DNA from: UBA8941 sp963780545
GTDB taxonomy: Archaea > Thermoproteota > Bathyarchaeia > TCS64
Length of the DNA: 64,000 nt
Direction: 5' to 3'
Assembly (NCBI GenBank): GCA_963780545.1
Contig: CAWACK010000016.1
Location: forward strand, 1-64,000
Shown one piece after another: positions 17,542-27,559 of the stretch. The translations under genes were made by a program, and so were the position numbers. The stretch's first letter is position 1; every line of letters begins with the position of its first letter. Under the pieces are notes generated by a model, which saw only the letters and a list, made by a program, of their open reading frames with translations, was not told the DNA's origin and did not search any database.

Positions 17542-18086
17542 AATCTGGATGGCCACCGGCAACAGTCATAAAGTTCAGGAAGCCGCGCAGGTCATGGCAT
17601 CCTATGGTATTATGCTCGAACACTATCCCTTAGAGCGTGTCGAGATTCAGGCCGATGATCCCGCCGATATCGCAGCATACAGCCTCAGTATGGTCAAAGA
17701 CGAACATCCCCTTATGCGTCGAGGACGCCGGCTTCTTCATCGACCGCTGGAGTGGATTTCCCGGCCCGTACAGCAGTTATATCCTTGAACACTTGGGTAA
17801 CGCCGGCATCCTCAAGCTCATGGAGAGCGAGCTAAACCGGAGCGCATATTATGTCTCAGCGGTCGCCTATCGGGACGAATCTGGTGTAAAAATCTTCCGT
17901 GGTACAGTTAACGGCGAGATAGCACACAGCATCAGGGGCACTAATGGATTTGGCTACGACCCCATCTTCATACCTTCAGAAGGAGACGGTCGCACATTTG
18001 GCGAGATGGACGAAGCGGAGAAAAACAAGATCAGCCACCGCGCCCGCGCCTTCCGTGCCCTAGCCGAGTGGCTCACAGAAATTTAG
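17528..18086 (+). pseudogene. XTP/dITP diphosphatase (RdgB/HAM1 family), split by a +1 frameshift
   Basis: House-cleaning enzyme that hydrolyses ITP, dITP and XTP. The first part has IWMATGNSHKVQEAAQVM and ends at AAYSLSMVKDEH. At 17708-17711 a CCCC run breaks the frame; with CCC the protein continues PLCVEDAGFFIDRWSGFPGP, then NGFGYDPIFIP and SHRARAFRALAEWL, all family hallmarks in register. The start is TTG 17528, overlapping the Bud32 stop. The span of 559 nt is not a multiple of three. A homopolymer miscount is the simplest explanation, but CCC-C is also a classical +1 slippery context. Confidence 0.9.
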
Positions 18087-18091
18087 TAAAG

Positions 18092-18100
18092 TTTTTTAAA
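18092..18100 (+). promoter_or_regulatory. TATA-like element upstream of S15
   Basis: GTTTTTTAAACC lies about 60 bases upstream of the S15 start and just after the ITPase stop. It is an AT-rich TATA-like block in a GC-richer context, suggesting separate transcription of the S15-RecJ-Pcc1 unit. Confidence 0.4.
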
Positions 18101-18155
18101 CCACACCTAGTCTTAAACTAGCGCATCCCGGGTAACACAAACAGGCGAAAACATT

Positions 18156-18602
18156 ATGGTCGGTAAGATGTCAAGCATGCGGGGGCGTTCCCTTTCCCAG
18201 AGGCCCGTCTCCAAGAGGCCGCCTACTTGGGTGGTCTACCAGCCAGACGAGGTCAAAGCCCTCATCATTAACCTTGCGAGGGAGGGAAGAAAACAGAGCG
18301 AGATCGGTAGCACCCTCCGCGACGAGCACGGCATCCCACTCGTAAAACCCCTAGTAGGCTACGGTATCCGAAAGGTACTCATCGAAGCAGGCCTCGCCAC
18401 CACCATTCCCGAGGACCTCTACAACCTAATGATTCGTGCAACTCGTATGAAACGTCACATGGAGAGGAACCCGAAGGACTACGGCAACAAGAGAGGCCTA
18501 CAGCTTACCGAGTCTATGATCTACAGGATCACGAAGTACTACAAGAGCAAGGGTGTCTTGCCAAAGGACTGGAACTACAGGGACGAAATCGTCACCATTT
18601 AA
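18156..18602 (+). CDS. rps15: 30S ribosomal protein S15
   Basis: Archaeal/eukaryotic long form of uS15, 148 residues. The N-terminal extension (MRGRSLSQRPVSKRPPTW) is typical, followed by IGSTLRDEHGIPLVKPLVG, and the four-helix core with MERNPKDYGNKRGLQLTES. Several ATG codons lie near the start (18156, 18168, 18177). A RecJ-like gene follows after about eleven bases, the same order as in many archaea. Confidence 0.95.
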   Translation: MVGKMSSMRGRSLSQRPVSKRPPTWVVYQPDEVKALIINLAREGRKQSEIGSTLRDEHGIPLVKPLVGYGIRKVLIEAGLATTIPEDLYNLMIRATRMKRHMERNPKDYGNKRGLQLTESMIYRITKYYKSKGVLPKDWNYRDEIVTI

Positions 18603-18613
18603 CCTGATCCGGC

Positions 18614-20041
18614 ATGGAGCCACCTCAGGAATTTCTATCTTCATTTAAACCAGCGGTCGATCTTTTCAAGTCACACGCTGATCAAGGGGATAATATTCGC
18701 ATACTCACCCATAACGACGCTGATGGTGTCGCCTCGGGTGGCATAATAAGCTGCGTAGCGAACCGGCTGGGGATTCCCTTCAAAACAACGGTGGAGAAGC
18801 GCCTCGATGAGAAGATCCTTAGGAGCGTCGCGGAGGAAAAGCCACCTCTCGTTATTCTCACCGACTTCGGTTCGGGGTACCTTGACCTAGTTGGCAAGGT
18901 CCTCCTCGAAAATGACGTTATCCTCCTCGACCATCACATGCCCGTTGGCACGCAGTCGCAGAAGGTTATCCAAATTAATCCACTCCTTCATGATATTGAC
19001 GGATCTCGGGACATCGCCGCCTCCGGTGTCTGTTACCTCTTCGCAATGCAGGTCAGTGAAAGGAACTTCGACCTCTCTCCCCTCGGCTTAGTCGGCGCCC
19101 TCGGCGATCAGCAGGACAAAGGAGACAAAAAGAGTCTGAAAGGAGTCAATATACTCATCGAGGATGAAGCTGAGAAGAATGGGCTTCTCAGCAAGAGTAT
19201 CGACCTGATCTTCTACGGCCACGAGACCCGACCCGTAGCCCGAGCCATCGCCAGCACAACGACTCCTTTCATCCCCGGTCTCAGTGGAAGGGAGGACAGC
19301 TGTGTCGCCTTCCTCAACCACATCGGCATTTCACTTAAAACAGAGGAGAGACTGAGGAGCCTCAGCGACCTCGACGAGGAAGAAAAGCGAAAAATCTTCT
19401 CAGCCCTCAGCAGCCATATGGTGGCACAGGGTTGCAGCGCTGCCACGGTACACAATCTTATCGGTACAGTATATACCTTCACGAAGGAAGAGCCGACGAC
19501 GCCCTTGCGTGACGGGCGTGAGTACTCAAGCCTCCTTAACGCCTGTGCTCGTATGAGGCGCCCCAGCATTGGGATCGGTATCTGCTTGGGCGACCGCGGC
19601 GAGGCTATGCATGAGGCGGATCAGACCGTCGAAGAGTATAGGCGCCGTATAGGCGAATATCTTGACTGGGTCAGAACAGGGGATAGGATCAAGGAACTCA
19701 ATAGTATCTACATCCTCAATGCTGGCAAAGACATAGATGAGAACATAGTTGGTGTCGTCTCAAGTATTCTCCTCAGTCAGGGCATTTTGAAGGCCAATAA
19801 ACCAATAGTCTCTGCAGCCAATAGCGATGATGGTACGGTTAAGATATCATCACGTATAGCGGAGGGCACTGCCTACATGGGGATCCACCTAGGTAAGATA
19901 ATGCAAGAGGCCGCTGTTGAAGTAAATGGCACGGGGGGTGGTCACGATAACGCAGCCGGAGCCTTCATACCCCTGGGTCAAGAGGACGTGTTTATGAGAA
20001 GGGTAGATGAGCTTGTCGCTAAACAATGGAGCAGAAGCTGA
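18614..20041 (+). CDS. Archaeal RecJ-like DHH-family phosphoesterase/exonuclease
   Basis: A 475-residue DHH/DHHA1 protein. Motif I is HNDADGVASGGI near residue 33, the DHH motif is VILLDHHMPVG near residue 110, and the DHHA1 nucleic-acid motif is GTGGGHDNAAGAF near residue 450. Archaeal RecJ-like nucleases act in DNA repair or associate with the GINS/MCM replisome as Cdc45-like factors. It lies between S15 and Pcc1, a conserved archaeal order. The 3' end overlaps the Pcc1 gene by 35 bases. Confidence 0.93.
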   Translation: MEPPQEFLSSFKPAVDLFKSHADQGDNIRILTHNDADGVASGGIISCVANRLGIPFKTTVEKRLDEKILRSVAEEKPPLVILTDFGSGYLDLVGKVLLENDVILLDHHMPVGTQSQKVIQINPLLHDIDGSRDIAASGVCYLFAMQVSERNFDLSPLGLVGALGDQQDKGDKKSLKGVNILIEDEAEKNGLLSKSIDLIFYGHETRPVARAIASTTTPFIPGLSGREDSCVAFLNHIGISLKTEERLRSLSDLDEEEKRKIFSALSSHMVAQGCSAATVHNLIGTVYTFTKEEPTTPLRDGREYSSLLNACARMRRPSIGIGICLGDRGEAMHEADQTVEEYRRRIGEYLDWVRTGDRIKELNSIYILNAGKDIDENIVGVVSSILLSQGILKANKPIVSAANSDDGTVKISSRIAEGTAYMGIHLGKIMQEAAVEVNGTGGGHDNAAGAFIPLGQEDVFMRRVDELVAKQWSRS

Positions 20042-20270
20042 ACTCATTCTGAAGTATCCTAACGAGAAGACGGCTAAGGCAGTTGCCGAGGCAGTCAATC
20101 CCGACAACATCCAGGCACCAGAAGGGCTAAAGTTAGTTGTCAATAGGAAAAGGGATGAACTCAACATCAAGGTCAGATGTTCAAAGGGTGTTGGCAGCCT
20201 CCTCTCCACCCTTGACGATCTCCTAAGTTGCCTCAGCGCCGCAGAGAAGGCGCTGAACGGCCTCCAATAG
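20007..20270 (+). CDS. KEOPS subunit Pcc1-like protein
   Basis: An 87-residue dimerisation subunit of KEOPS. The sequence AEAVNPDNIQAPEGLKLVVN, followed by LNIKVRCSKGVGSLLSTLDD and a C-terminal helix of alanine/leucine residues, matches the Pcc1 alpha-beta fold that binds Kae1. It overlaps the RecJ-like gene and is followed by S3Ae. With Kae1 and Bud32 upstream, it fits the t6A tRNA modification pathway. Recognition rests on size, motif and conserved gene order. Confidence 0.85.
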   Translation: MSLSLNNGAEAELILKYPNEKTAKAVAEAVNPDNIQAPEGLKLVVNRKRDELNIKVRCSKGVGSLLSTLDDLLSCLSAAEKALNGLQ

Positions 20271-20290
20271 TTCCATCTTTTTTAGAGAAA

Positions 20291-20300
20291 GGTATAAATT
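20291..20300 (+). promoter_or_regulatory. TATA box upstream of S3Ae
   Basis: GGTATAAATT, about 50 bases before the S3Ae TTG start. An AGGAGAG ribosome binding site (20331-20337) lies between it and the start. Confidence 0.5.
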
Positions 20301-20347
20301 AGCGCCGAGGATGTTCATGGTGCTGAAAATAGGAGAGATTCAAACGC

Positions 20348-20947
20348 TTGTCTAAGGCCGTCAAGGATAAATGGCGCAGGAAGGAGTGGTTCGATATCAT
20401 TCTCCCACGATACTTCGGCGAGACAAAGGTCGGTGAGACCCCCGCCGAGGAGGGAAAGCTCCTCCAGGGCCGCGTCTTCGAGACCACACTCGCACAGATC
20501 ACGGGCGACTTCAGCCAGGAGTACATAAAAATGTACTTCCAGGTTACGGGTGTCGACGAGCACAAAGCACAGACAATCTTCAAGGGTCACGAGTACCTCC
20601 GCGATTACCTAAGAAGTCTCGTTCGCCGTAGGAGCACTAAGGTAGATGGGATATTCCGTCTCACCACTACTGATGGCTATAAAGTCAAGATAATTGTCAC
20701 CGCGATGACACAGGTTCGCATTAAAACTAGCCAAGAGCACGAGATTCGTGTAATCATGAAGACTATAGTCGAAGAGAAGGCGAAGACCCTCACATTCGAT
20801 CAGATCGCTCACGAGATGGTTCTCGGTAAGCTAGCCTCCGATGTCTACAACCAGGCGAAGAACGTAACGGCGCTCCGCCATGTAGGTGTCAGAAAGAGCG
20901 AACTCATCGCAGCACCCATCACAAACCCCGAAGCCCCAGTAGCTTAA
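20348..20947 (+). CDS. rps3ae: 30S ribosomal protein S3Ae
   Basis: Small-subunit protein eS1, 199 residues. It has KWRRKEWFDIILPRYFGET, RVFETTLAQITGDFSQEYIK and VGVRKSELIAAP at the end, all typical. It starts at TTG 20348 with AGGAGAG about eleven bases upstream; no ATG lies in frame nearby. The gene closes the S15-RecJ-Pcc1-S3Ae cluster and is followed by about 200 bases without a gene before the convergent LeuRS. Confidence 0.95.
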   Translation: MSKAVKDKWRRKEWFDIILPRYFGETKVGETPAEEGKLLQGRVFETTLAQITGDFSQEYIKMYFQVTGVDEHKAQTIFKGHEYLRDYLRSLVRRRSTKVDGIFRLTTTDGYKVKIIVTAMTQVRIKTSQEHEIRVIMKTIVEEKAKTLTFDQIAHEMVLGKLASDVYNQAKNVTALRHVGVRKSELIAAPITNPEAPVA

Positions 20948-21145
20948 AAAAGAGCCGATTTTTCAAGAGTTGGAAAGATTCTCTCCAAATCTAAAAATCC
21001 GAGGAAGACCTAAAGAGGGGGAGATACTCGAAAGGAGTGTTTTTCGATCACCATTCGAAAAAATGGCTCGCTTAGAACGGTGGATCGAGATCATTAACGT
21101 GAAAAAAATATCTAAAAGATGTTGAAAAGTTGCGTGTTAATGAAT

Positions 21146-24061
21146 CTAGGCGACATAGATTGCGGGCCTGTAAGGTTTAGCGCGTCCAGCCCTCTTCGCC
21201 GGGTCCTCGATCCAAGGATCGCTCTCCCCCGAGACCGTGATGTCACAGCCGAACTCCGCTCGCAAGAACCTCTCAGCATCCTGGAGTAACTTCGTCTCGT
21301 TGACGAACCCCATCTCCCTGCGGAGTTTTAGGACCTTCTCCGGAATCTTCTTGACCTCCTCTACGAGGGTTCGGGCGTAAGCTGGGACCTCCTTCTGCTT
21401 CATCCTCATCTCCTCATCCTTGAAGGCCTCACGGATCAGAGTGCTGACGTCGATGTTCCCTTTTGCCTGCATCTCCATCGCCTTCTCTAGCATCTTCCAC
21501 TTCCAGTTGTCAGCCGTATAGAAGTGGACAGTTTCAGGCTTTATGCCAGTGACCCTGGTGATGTTAGAGACATCCTCAGTACATGTTTTAATGATAGTCT
21601 CCAGTTCCTCCGCATCCTCCCTGATGAGGGCACCGTCGACCTCCGGCCAAGGCGCGAACGCAACGAAGCCCTCGCCACCCATCTGCTCCCAAATCTCATC
21701 ACATATATGTGGCGTGAAGGGAGAGAGCATTCTGACTTGGGTGTTCAGCACCGTCCACTCGACGTGGTTAATTGCCTTCTTCCTCTCCGAATGGTCGCGG
21801 TCAAAGGCTACCCTCTTCAAGTACCAGTCGAGGTCGCCCTCAAGGTCGTAGGTAGTAGCGTGGATTGTCTTCCTAACACGTAGTTCGTGCATCGCCTCAT
21901 TCGCATCGCTGATGTGGCCCTGTAGCCTACTCAGCATCCATAGGTCGATCTCTTGAAGCTCGTAGTCATCGTCTTGCTTCTCAGAGATGATCTTCTGGGC
22001 GCGAGCATAGAATCTCTCTAGCATTTCCCCCATACTCTTCGCTAGGTCGGGGCTGAAGTCCGCATCTTTGAGAGGCTCCGCCGTGATCATGAGGCTGATT
22101 CGAAGCGGGTCCGCACCGAAGCGGTCTATTGCGTTAACGAGAGGGATGATATTATTCATGCTTTTACTCATCTTTGCCCCCTCCATCAATACGGAGCCGT
22201 TGACGAAGATACCCTGTGGCCAGAACTCTCGTCCCCAGATTGCGTCGTGGATAAAGATCATAAATGTTAGGTGGTTCGGAATAAGGTCCCTACCGCTGTG
22301 ACGGGCGTCCAACGGATAGAAGTAGCTGAATTCATTCCGCAGCTCCTCCACCTTCTCCATCGGTATCTCCGTCGTGGCCTCGACCTTCACAGCTGACCCT
22401 ATTCCGAGGAAGATGTAGTCCCAGAACGCCTCGGTTAGCTGCTCGGGCCTCGGCTTAAGCTCGTTTAGTCCCTTAACGACTGTGTAGTAGGCCATGTAGA
22501 TCGTCGAATCGCTTAGAGACTCGATGATCCAATCCGGCGCCCAGGGTAGACGCGTACCCATCCCTGCCTTCCGGGCACAGGCCTTCGCCTTCAGCCAATC
22601 CACGACGTTGAAGAACTCTTGCCTCAATTCTGGGGGTACGATCTCCATCTCCTCAATATTTTCCCTGGCAAGCTTCTTCCATGCCTCATCACCATAGTTG
22701 ATGAACCACTGGTTCTCGAAGATCTTTACGACGATCTCGGTTCCACAGCGGCACTCGACAGGCTCCATCATCTCGTACATCGTGGTGGCGTTACCAGCAG
22801 CTATAAGGTCCTGCTTGACCGCCTCCTTGGCAACTTGGACGTTTAGTCCCACATATTGGCCAGTGTTTCCCCTCATCTTGCCGCCGTGGAACTCGTCACT
22901 GTAGATCTCCTTCGTTGCCTTCTCAAGATCGGGGCTATTTTGATCGGTGATCCTCATCTTCTTCACGATGTAGACTGCCGGCGAATCTCCGTAGCCGGGG
23001 AGCTCTATGACGCTTATCGGCTCAAGCTTAGAGACGTCGCTGGGTTTGACCTTGTAGGCCTCGGGGTTAGCCTTGATGTCATTTTTCAGCTGCTCCAGCG
23101 CGACGTAGTCGAATGGGGCATGAGCAGGCACCGACATGACAACTCCGGTGGCGTTCTTCGGATCGACGAAGGGTGCCGGCAGAATTGGTAGCTCCTTTCC
23201 CGTCGCTGGATTCGTTAGAGTCTGTCCGATGAGTCTCGATCCCTGGAACTCGGATGTAACTGAGATCTTGTGTCCCAGCATCTTTAGCTTCGACGCAGCC
23301 TCGGCGCTAACTATCCAGATCTCTCCATCCACATCTGCCTCGACGTAAACTGCGTCGGGGTTGAGCCACATGTTAGTGACACCGTAGACCGTCTCTGGAC
23401 GTAGCGTCGCCGCTGGGAAGACTGTGTCCCCTTTCCTGAACTTGATCAACGTGAATTCCTCAATCTCAGGCTCCTTGTCGCCAATGGTGTCGTGTTGTCC
23501 CACAGGGTTACCGCAGTGAGGGCACCAGCCGACGGGGTGGCTTCCCTGCGTGATGTACCCTTTTTGCCGCAGCTTTGCGAACTGCCACTCAATGAATTTA
23601 TGATAGTAGTCGTCGACGGTGGTGAAAGTGCGCCTCCAATCGATGCTGTAGCCTATTTTCTTCATCCCGGTTTTAATTTCGTTGGCGAAGTACGTCGCCA
23701 TCGACACGGGATCCTCTAGCTGATGCAGCTTTGACTCGGGTATCCCGTAGAGGTTGAGGAAGGTATCTATGAGGCTTGGGTCTTTCTCTTTGAGCCGCTC
23801 TACCATAGCGAAGAGAGGAGTTCCCGTAAAGTGCCATGCCATGGGTAGGAGAACATTGTATCCCCTCATCCTCATGTACCTTGCATGCACATCTGTGAGA
23901 GTGTACGTCCTCCCGTGGCCGATATGCTGCGGCGAGTTCGGATATGGATAGGCGACGGTCAGGTAGTACTTTGGCTTCTCCATGTCGGGGTCAGTCTCGA
24001 AGGCCGCGGCCTCCGCCCAGCGCCCCTGCCACTTCGTCTCTAAGCTCTTCCAGTCAACCAT
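21146..24061 (-). CDS. leuS: Leucyl-tRNA synthetase (archaeal type)
   Basis: Class I synthetase of 971 residues. The HIGH motif is PNSPQHIGHGRTYTLTD near residue 43, and the KMSKS motif is EGAKMSKSMNNIIPLVNAID near residue 640. A large editing (CP1) domain with the Thr-rich strand TLRPETVYGVTNMW lies between them. An anticodon-binding helical bundle and a C-terminal domain follow. The gene is the end of a minus-strand run L12-AlaRS-LeuRS, with 79 bases separating it from AlaRS. Confidence 0.96.
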   Translation of the reverse strand: MVDWKSLETKWQGRWAEAAAFETDPDMEKPKYYLTVAYPYPNSPQHIGHGRTYTLTDVHARYMRMRGYNVLLPMAWHFTGTPLFAMVERLKEKDPSLIDTFLNLYGIPESKLHQLEDPVSMATYFANEIKTGMKKIGYSIDWRRTFTTVDDYYHKFIEWQFAKLRQKGYITQGSHPVGWCPHCGNPVGQHDTIGDKEPEIEEFTLIKFRKGDTVFPAATLRPETVYGVTNMWLNPDAVYVEADVDGEIWIVSAEAASKLKMLGHKISVTSEFQGSRLIGQTLTNPATGKELPILPAPFVDPKNATGVVMSVPAHAPFDYVALEQLKNDIKANPEAYKVKPSDVSKLEPISVIELPGYGDSPAVYIVKKMRITDQNSPDLEKATKEIYSDEFHGGKMRGNTGQYVGLNVQVAKEAVKQDLIAAGNATTMYEMMEPVECRCGTEIVVKIFENQWFINYGDEAWKKLARENIEEMEIVPPELRQEFFNVVDWLKAKACARKAGMGTRLPWAPDWIIESLSDSTIYMAYYTVVKGLNELKPRPEQLTEAFWDYIFLGIGSAVKVEATTEIPMEKVEELRNEFSYFYPLDARHSGRDLIPNHLTFMIFIHDAIWGREFWPQGIFVNGSVLMEGAKMSKSMNNIIPLVNAIDRFGADPLRISLMITAEPLKDADFSPDLAKSMGEMLERFYARAQKIISEKQDDDYELQEIDLWMLSRLQGHISDANEAMHELRVRKTIHATTYDLEGDLDWYLKRVAFDRDHSERKKAINHVEWTVLNTQVRMLSPFTPHICDEIWEQMGGEGFVAFAPWPEVDGALIREDAEELETIIKTCTEDVSNITRVTGIKPETVHFYTADNWKWKMLEKAMEMQAKGNIDVSTLIREAFKDEEMRMKQKEVPAYARTLVEEVKKIPEKVLKLRREMGFVNETKLLQDAERFLRAEFGCDITVSGESDPWIEDPAKRAGRAKPYRPAIYVA

Positions 24062-24140
24062 ACGGAGTAACCACTATCCTTGATGTTCACTAAGCGGCTT
24101 TGAGAATAAAGGTTATGAGCAAAAAGGATTGCGCAATCAA

Positions 24141-26861
24141 TCAGCGGAGCTGGGATACTAGTGTTTTCCTGATGTAGGGTACAACCGCCTTAAACTTGGC
24201 GGCGTCCCCACCGCCGCCTTGGGCGAAGTGCTGCTGTCCCCCGCCGCTGCCGCCTAACGTCTTGGCAATCTCCTGGATTAGCCTCCCCGCATGAGCTCCT
24301 CTCGCCTGCGCTCCGTCGCTGACTTTAATGGCGATCCTTTTTTCAGTTTCACTGTACATCACCGAGACGAATAGTCTCTCTTTATCGGCGAGGGCGTTAC
24401 CGACCTCGATAAGGTACTCGGTGGCGACCTTGTCGCTATAGATGATGAGCTTTACACCCTCGACATCATCTGCTGAGGCGAGGAGTTGTGCAGCTTTCTC
24501 ACGGCTAGTAGCGAGCCTAATTGAGTCTAGCTGATCGCGTAGCTGCTTCACTATGGTTAGGTTATTGGTTATACTCTCCTTGATCTTATCCATGGGGCTT
24601 CCAAGAATCTCTGCAGAGTCAAGTAAGAGCGCCTCGCGCCTCTGTACCTCCGCCAACGCATAAGGACCTACAGCGAACGTGATCCTCTCTATTCCATCTT
24701 GAATGCGCTCTGTGCCTACAATCTTGATTAAGCCAGCCTCATATGTATTGGCTAAGTGGGTTCCTCCGCATGCCTCTACGTCCCATTCGCCCATATCGAC
24801 TACCCTGATCTCCTTACCAGGTACCGCACCGCCTTGATAGAGCCGAAAACCATATTGGGCTTCAGCCTGATCGCGTTGCATCCACTTGCAAGTAACCGGT
24901 CGCCCCTCGCGGACTACCATGTTGGCGAGTTGCTCTATTTTCTCGACTTGCTCTCGAGTGAGTCGAGCGAAGTGACTTATATCTACTCGGCTCCTCTCGA
25001 CGCCTTTACTGGCGCCGGCCTGCCAAGCATGTTCGCCGAGAATACGACGTGCAGAGCCGATGATTATATGTGTCGAGGTATGCGCCCTCATCAGAGCCAG
25101 TCTACGGTCCCAGTCGACCACTCCATGGACAATATCTTCCTTCTTCAGGGTCGAAGATTTAATCTTGTGAAGTATGATCCCGTCAATATTCTGGACGTCC
25201 AATACCTCATAGGTATTACCTTGGTAGATGATCTTACCCTGATCACCGATCTGGCCGCCACCCTCAGCGTAGAAAGCCGTCTGATTAAGAATGATACAAT
25301 CATCGACGATATCGATGACCTTAGCATCGAATTCTTTAAGATAGGGGTTCTCATAGAAGAGGCGACGAGTCTTCTCCATCTTCTCGACTCTGTGGGAGAT
25401 CTCCGCCTCCTTAGAGTCGACGACTTTGGGTGTCGCCTTCATATGCTTCCTACCGACAAGCGTATAGAAGTCGCCGGGAACCCTGACCAGTACCCCCTCC
25501 CGATCCGCAACCTCGCTTACATCTTCGGGGGTTAAGCCATGGCTATCGTAAAAGTCGATAAGTTGTTCCATGGGAACTGTTTTGTTCTTTATGAGGTAGC
25601 GTTTGATGAGATCGTTTCCCCTCATGAGGGTGTCCTTGTATTTCTCGCCTTCGACTTTAATCATCTCGTTGATCTCGCTCCGCATCCTTTTGAGTTGCGG
25701 ATAATCGTCACCCCAGTAGTCGACTTGGGCGTCGATGAGGTCAGGCAACTTATTCTCGATACCTGAGCGGCGCAGGAGCCTGTAGGCACGACGGTAGAGC
25801 ATTCTGACAAGATATCCCTCCTTGACATTGCTAGGGACTACCCCCTCACTAAGAATGAAAGCTATTGCCTTCGTATGGTCTAACGCAGCATAAATGCCCT
25901 CAACCGGGTTGAGTACTTTCTCGACCTCAGTGGGGTCGAGTCCAAGCTCTCTTGCTCTCTTGGCTTGCTCCTCAACCTTGTGGTTCAGGTCGACAAGGTA
26001 GCTATGTGTTGCCATGTCACCGAGAAGCTTTTCGTCGGGCATGATTCCCGCCCAGTTGAAAGTCTTTTTCAGGAGAGGTCCATATACGGCGTGTACACCA
26101 CTTGGCGTTCCCTGGCTGAGCCAAGTCCACCTCTCGATGCCGTACCCTGTATCCACAACTCTAACGGGCATCGGCTCGAGCTTCTCACCGATTACCCTGT
26201 ACATCATGAAGACAAGTGTACTAATTTCGAGACCGTTGACTGTCCCCTCTAAGTCGAAACCGGCATTCCCGCCTCCCGACCAAAGCCCCTCCTTGTACTT
26301 CACAAGGTCGCTCTTAACCCCAAGATCATTTGTGAGGAGTTCGTGGTGTAGTGAGACTGTCTCATTTTTCCAATATATCTCTCTCTGGCCCCTATAGTTG
26401 AAGGCATGGTGGCCCCCCATTTCGAATATCGTTCCGTGCCTACCTGCGGTGACCCCGACCAAGTCGACATCCTCAAACCTCAAGCAAGGTTGGCTCACTA
26501 CAAGTGGGTTAGCGGGTGGGGGTAGTATTCCCTCGGTGACGTAAGGCTGAAAGTCTATTATGCTTGCTATAGTGAACATAAGGTCGTCTCGCCAACGTGC
26601 CACCACAGGGTAGGGAGCAACCCTCTTGTGACCGTGACGCTCAAAGAAACTGAGGAATTTCTCCCTCATCTCAGAGTAGGTATATTTCCGATTAATCGGC
26701 GAATGACCAATAAATGAATAATCAATGCAAGGCGCGTCGCCACAATGCTGGGATTCGAGGTCCATAGTCCAATAGTAGTTGCCGCAACTCGGGCAGAGCT
26801 TGCGGACGAAGCCGTTCTCCTTGAAAAATGGAAGATCAAACTCCTCTCGTGATATCTGCAA
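24141..26861 (-). CDS. alaS: Alanyl-tRNA synthetase (archaeal type)
   Basis: Class II synthetase of 906 residues with the archaeal N-terminal extension carrying CPSCGNYYW. Motif 2 region is FTIASIIDFQPYVTEG and the catalytic core includes GGGNAGFDLEG. The editing domain has HTSTHIIIGSARRILG and CGGTHLANT, whose His and Cys bind zinc. A C-Ala/DHHA1 region ends with GGSGGGQQHFAQGGGGD. It lies downstream of L12 on the same strand with a 56-base gap. Confidence 0.96.
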   Translation of the reverse strand: MQISREEFDLPFFKENGFVRKLCPSCGNYYWTMDLESQHCGDAPCIDYSFIGHSPINRKYTYSEMREKFLSFFERHGHKRVAPYPVVARWRDDLMFTIASIIDFQPYVTEGILPPPANPLVVSQPCLRFEDVDLVGVTAGRHGTIFEMGGHHAFNYRGQREIYWKNETVSLHHELLTNDLGVKSDLVKYKEGLWSGGGNAGFDLEGTVNGLEISTLVFMMYRVIGEKLEPMPVRVVDTGYGIERWTWLSQGTPSGVHAVYGPLLKKTFNWAGIMPDEKLLGDMATHSYLVDLNHKVEEQAKRARELGLDPTEVEKVLNPVEGIYAALDHTKAIAFILSEGVVPSNVKEGYLVRMLYRRAYRLLRRSGIENKLPDLIDAQVDYWGDDYPQLKRMRSEINEMIKVEGEKYKDTLMRGNDLIKRYLIKNKTVPMEQLIDFYDSHGLTPEDVSEVADREGVLVRVPGDFYTLVGRKHMKATPKVVDSKEAEISHRVEKMEKTRRLFYENPYLKEFDAKVIDIVDDCIILNQTAFYAEGGGQIGDQGKIIYQGNTYEVLDVQNIDGIILHKIKSSTLKKEDIVHGVVDWDRRLALMRAHTSTHIIIGSARRILGEHAWQAGASKGVERSRVDISHFARLTREQVEKIEQLANMVVREGRPVTCKWMQRDQAEAQYGFRLYQGGAVPGKEIRVVDMGEWDVEACGGTHLANTYEAGLIKIVGTERIQDGIERITFAVGPYALAEVQRREALLLDSAEILGSPMDKIKESITNNLTIVKQLRDQLDSIRLATSREKAAQLLASADDVEGVKLIIYSDKVATEYLIEVGNALADKERLFVSVMYSETEKRIAIKVSDGAQARGAHAGRLIQEIAKTLGGSGGGQQHFAQGGGGDAAKFKAVVPYIRKTLVSQLR

Positions 26862-26917
26862 GATGCTCAGACTCTGGAAACTGGAATAGGGGAAGAAATA
26901 GAATAAGGTTTAGGAGA

Positions 26918-27223
26918 TTAACCGAAGAGAGCGCCGAGACCTTGAAGGTCCTCTTCCTTCTTTTCCTCAACTTTCGGCTTCTCAGCTGCCTTCTTCTCCT
27001 CCTTCACCTCAACAGCGGGGGTAACTGGAGCTGCAGCAGCGGCGAAGACTGGCGCTTTCAAAGCCTCATCGATGTTGACCTCAGCGAGGGCGGCGACGAG
27101 AGCCTTGACGCGTACACCGTCGGCTTGGACACCGGCGGCTGCAAGTATGGCGGTGACCGCCTCCTCTGTGATGGGCTTTTTAGCGCTGTGGAGAAGCATA
27201 GCGGCATACATGTATTCCATCAA
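26918..27223 (-). CDS. rpl12: 50S ribosomal protein L12 (P1)
   Basis: Acidic stalk protein, 101 residues. The N-terminal dimerisation domain begins MEYMYAAMLLHSAKKPITEE. An Ala/Pro hinge and a lysine/glutamate-rich stretch follow, ending in the factor-binding tail LQGLGALFG. In many archaea it sits right after L10; here it is about 6 kb from L10, on the other strand and upstream of AlaRS. ATG 27223 or 27220 can serve as start. Confidence 0.95.
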   Translation of the reverse strand: MMEYMYAAMLLHSAKKPITEEAVTAILAAAGVQADGVRVKALVAALAEVNIDEALKAPVFAAAAAPVTPAVEVKEEKKAAEKPKVEEKKEEDLQGLGALFG

Positions 27224-27409
27224 TTACACCTCAATTTCCTATTCTGGAACTGCTAGTGAAAAGCAGGGAGATGCTTTTAATCTTTCCTATCAGGATCAAC
27301 ATGAAATGTTTAATACCGATTATTTTTAGGAAACATCGATAGATATGGTGAAGAGGATCAACAGAATCTTTTGAAAAACTCTCCTCCGAATCGACGCGCG
27401 TGAGGGCTT

Positions 27410-27559
27410 GTGAATTGGATAGTCACCAACTATGGCTGGGCGAGGGACACTGCTTACATGTTTCCTAGTCTAACCGCTAGGGCTAGGATAGCACAAATAG
27501 TCGATCCACTCTACACCGTAGTAGCCAAGTTACCGAAGAAGTACTTGAATGGTGAATAA
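27410..27559 (+). CDS. Possible small protein, 49 residues
   Basis: A GTG-initiated frame reading MNWIVTNYGWARDTAYMFPS and ending PKKYLNGE. It overlaps the start of the next zinc-ribbon gene by eleven bases, which could couple translation. No family is recognised and no ribosome binding site is clear. A chance frame is possible. Confidence 0.25.
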   Translation: MNWIVTNYGWARDTAYMFPSLTARARIAQIVDPLYTVVAKLPKKYLNGE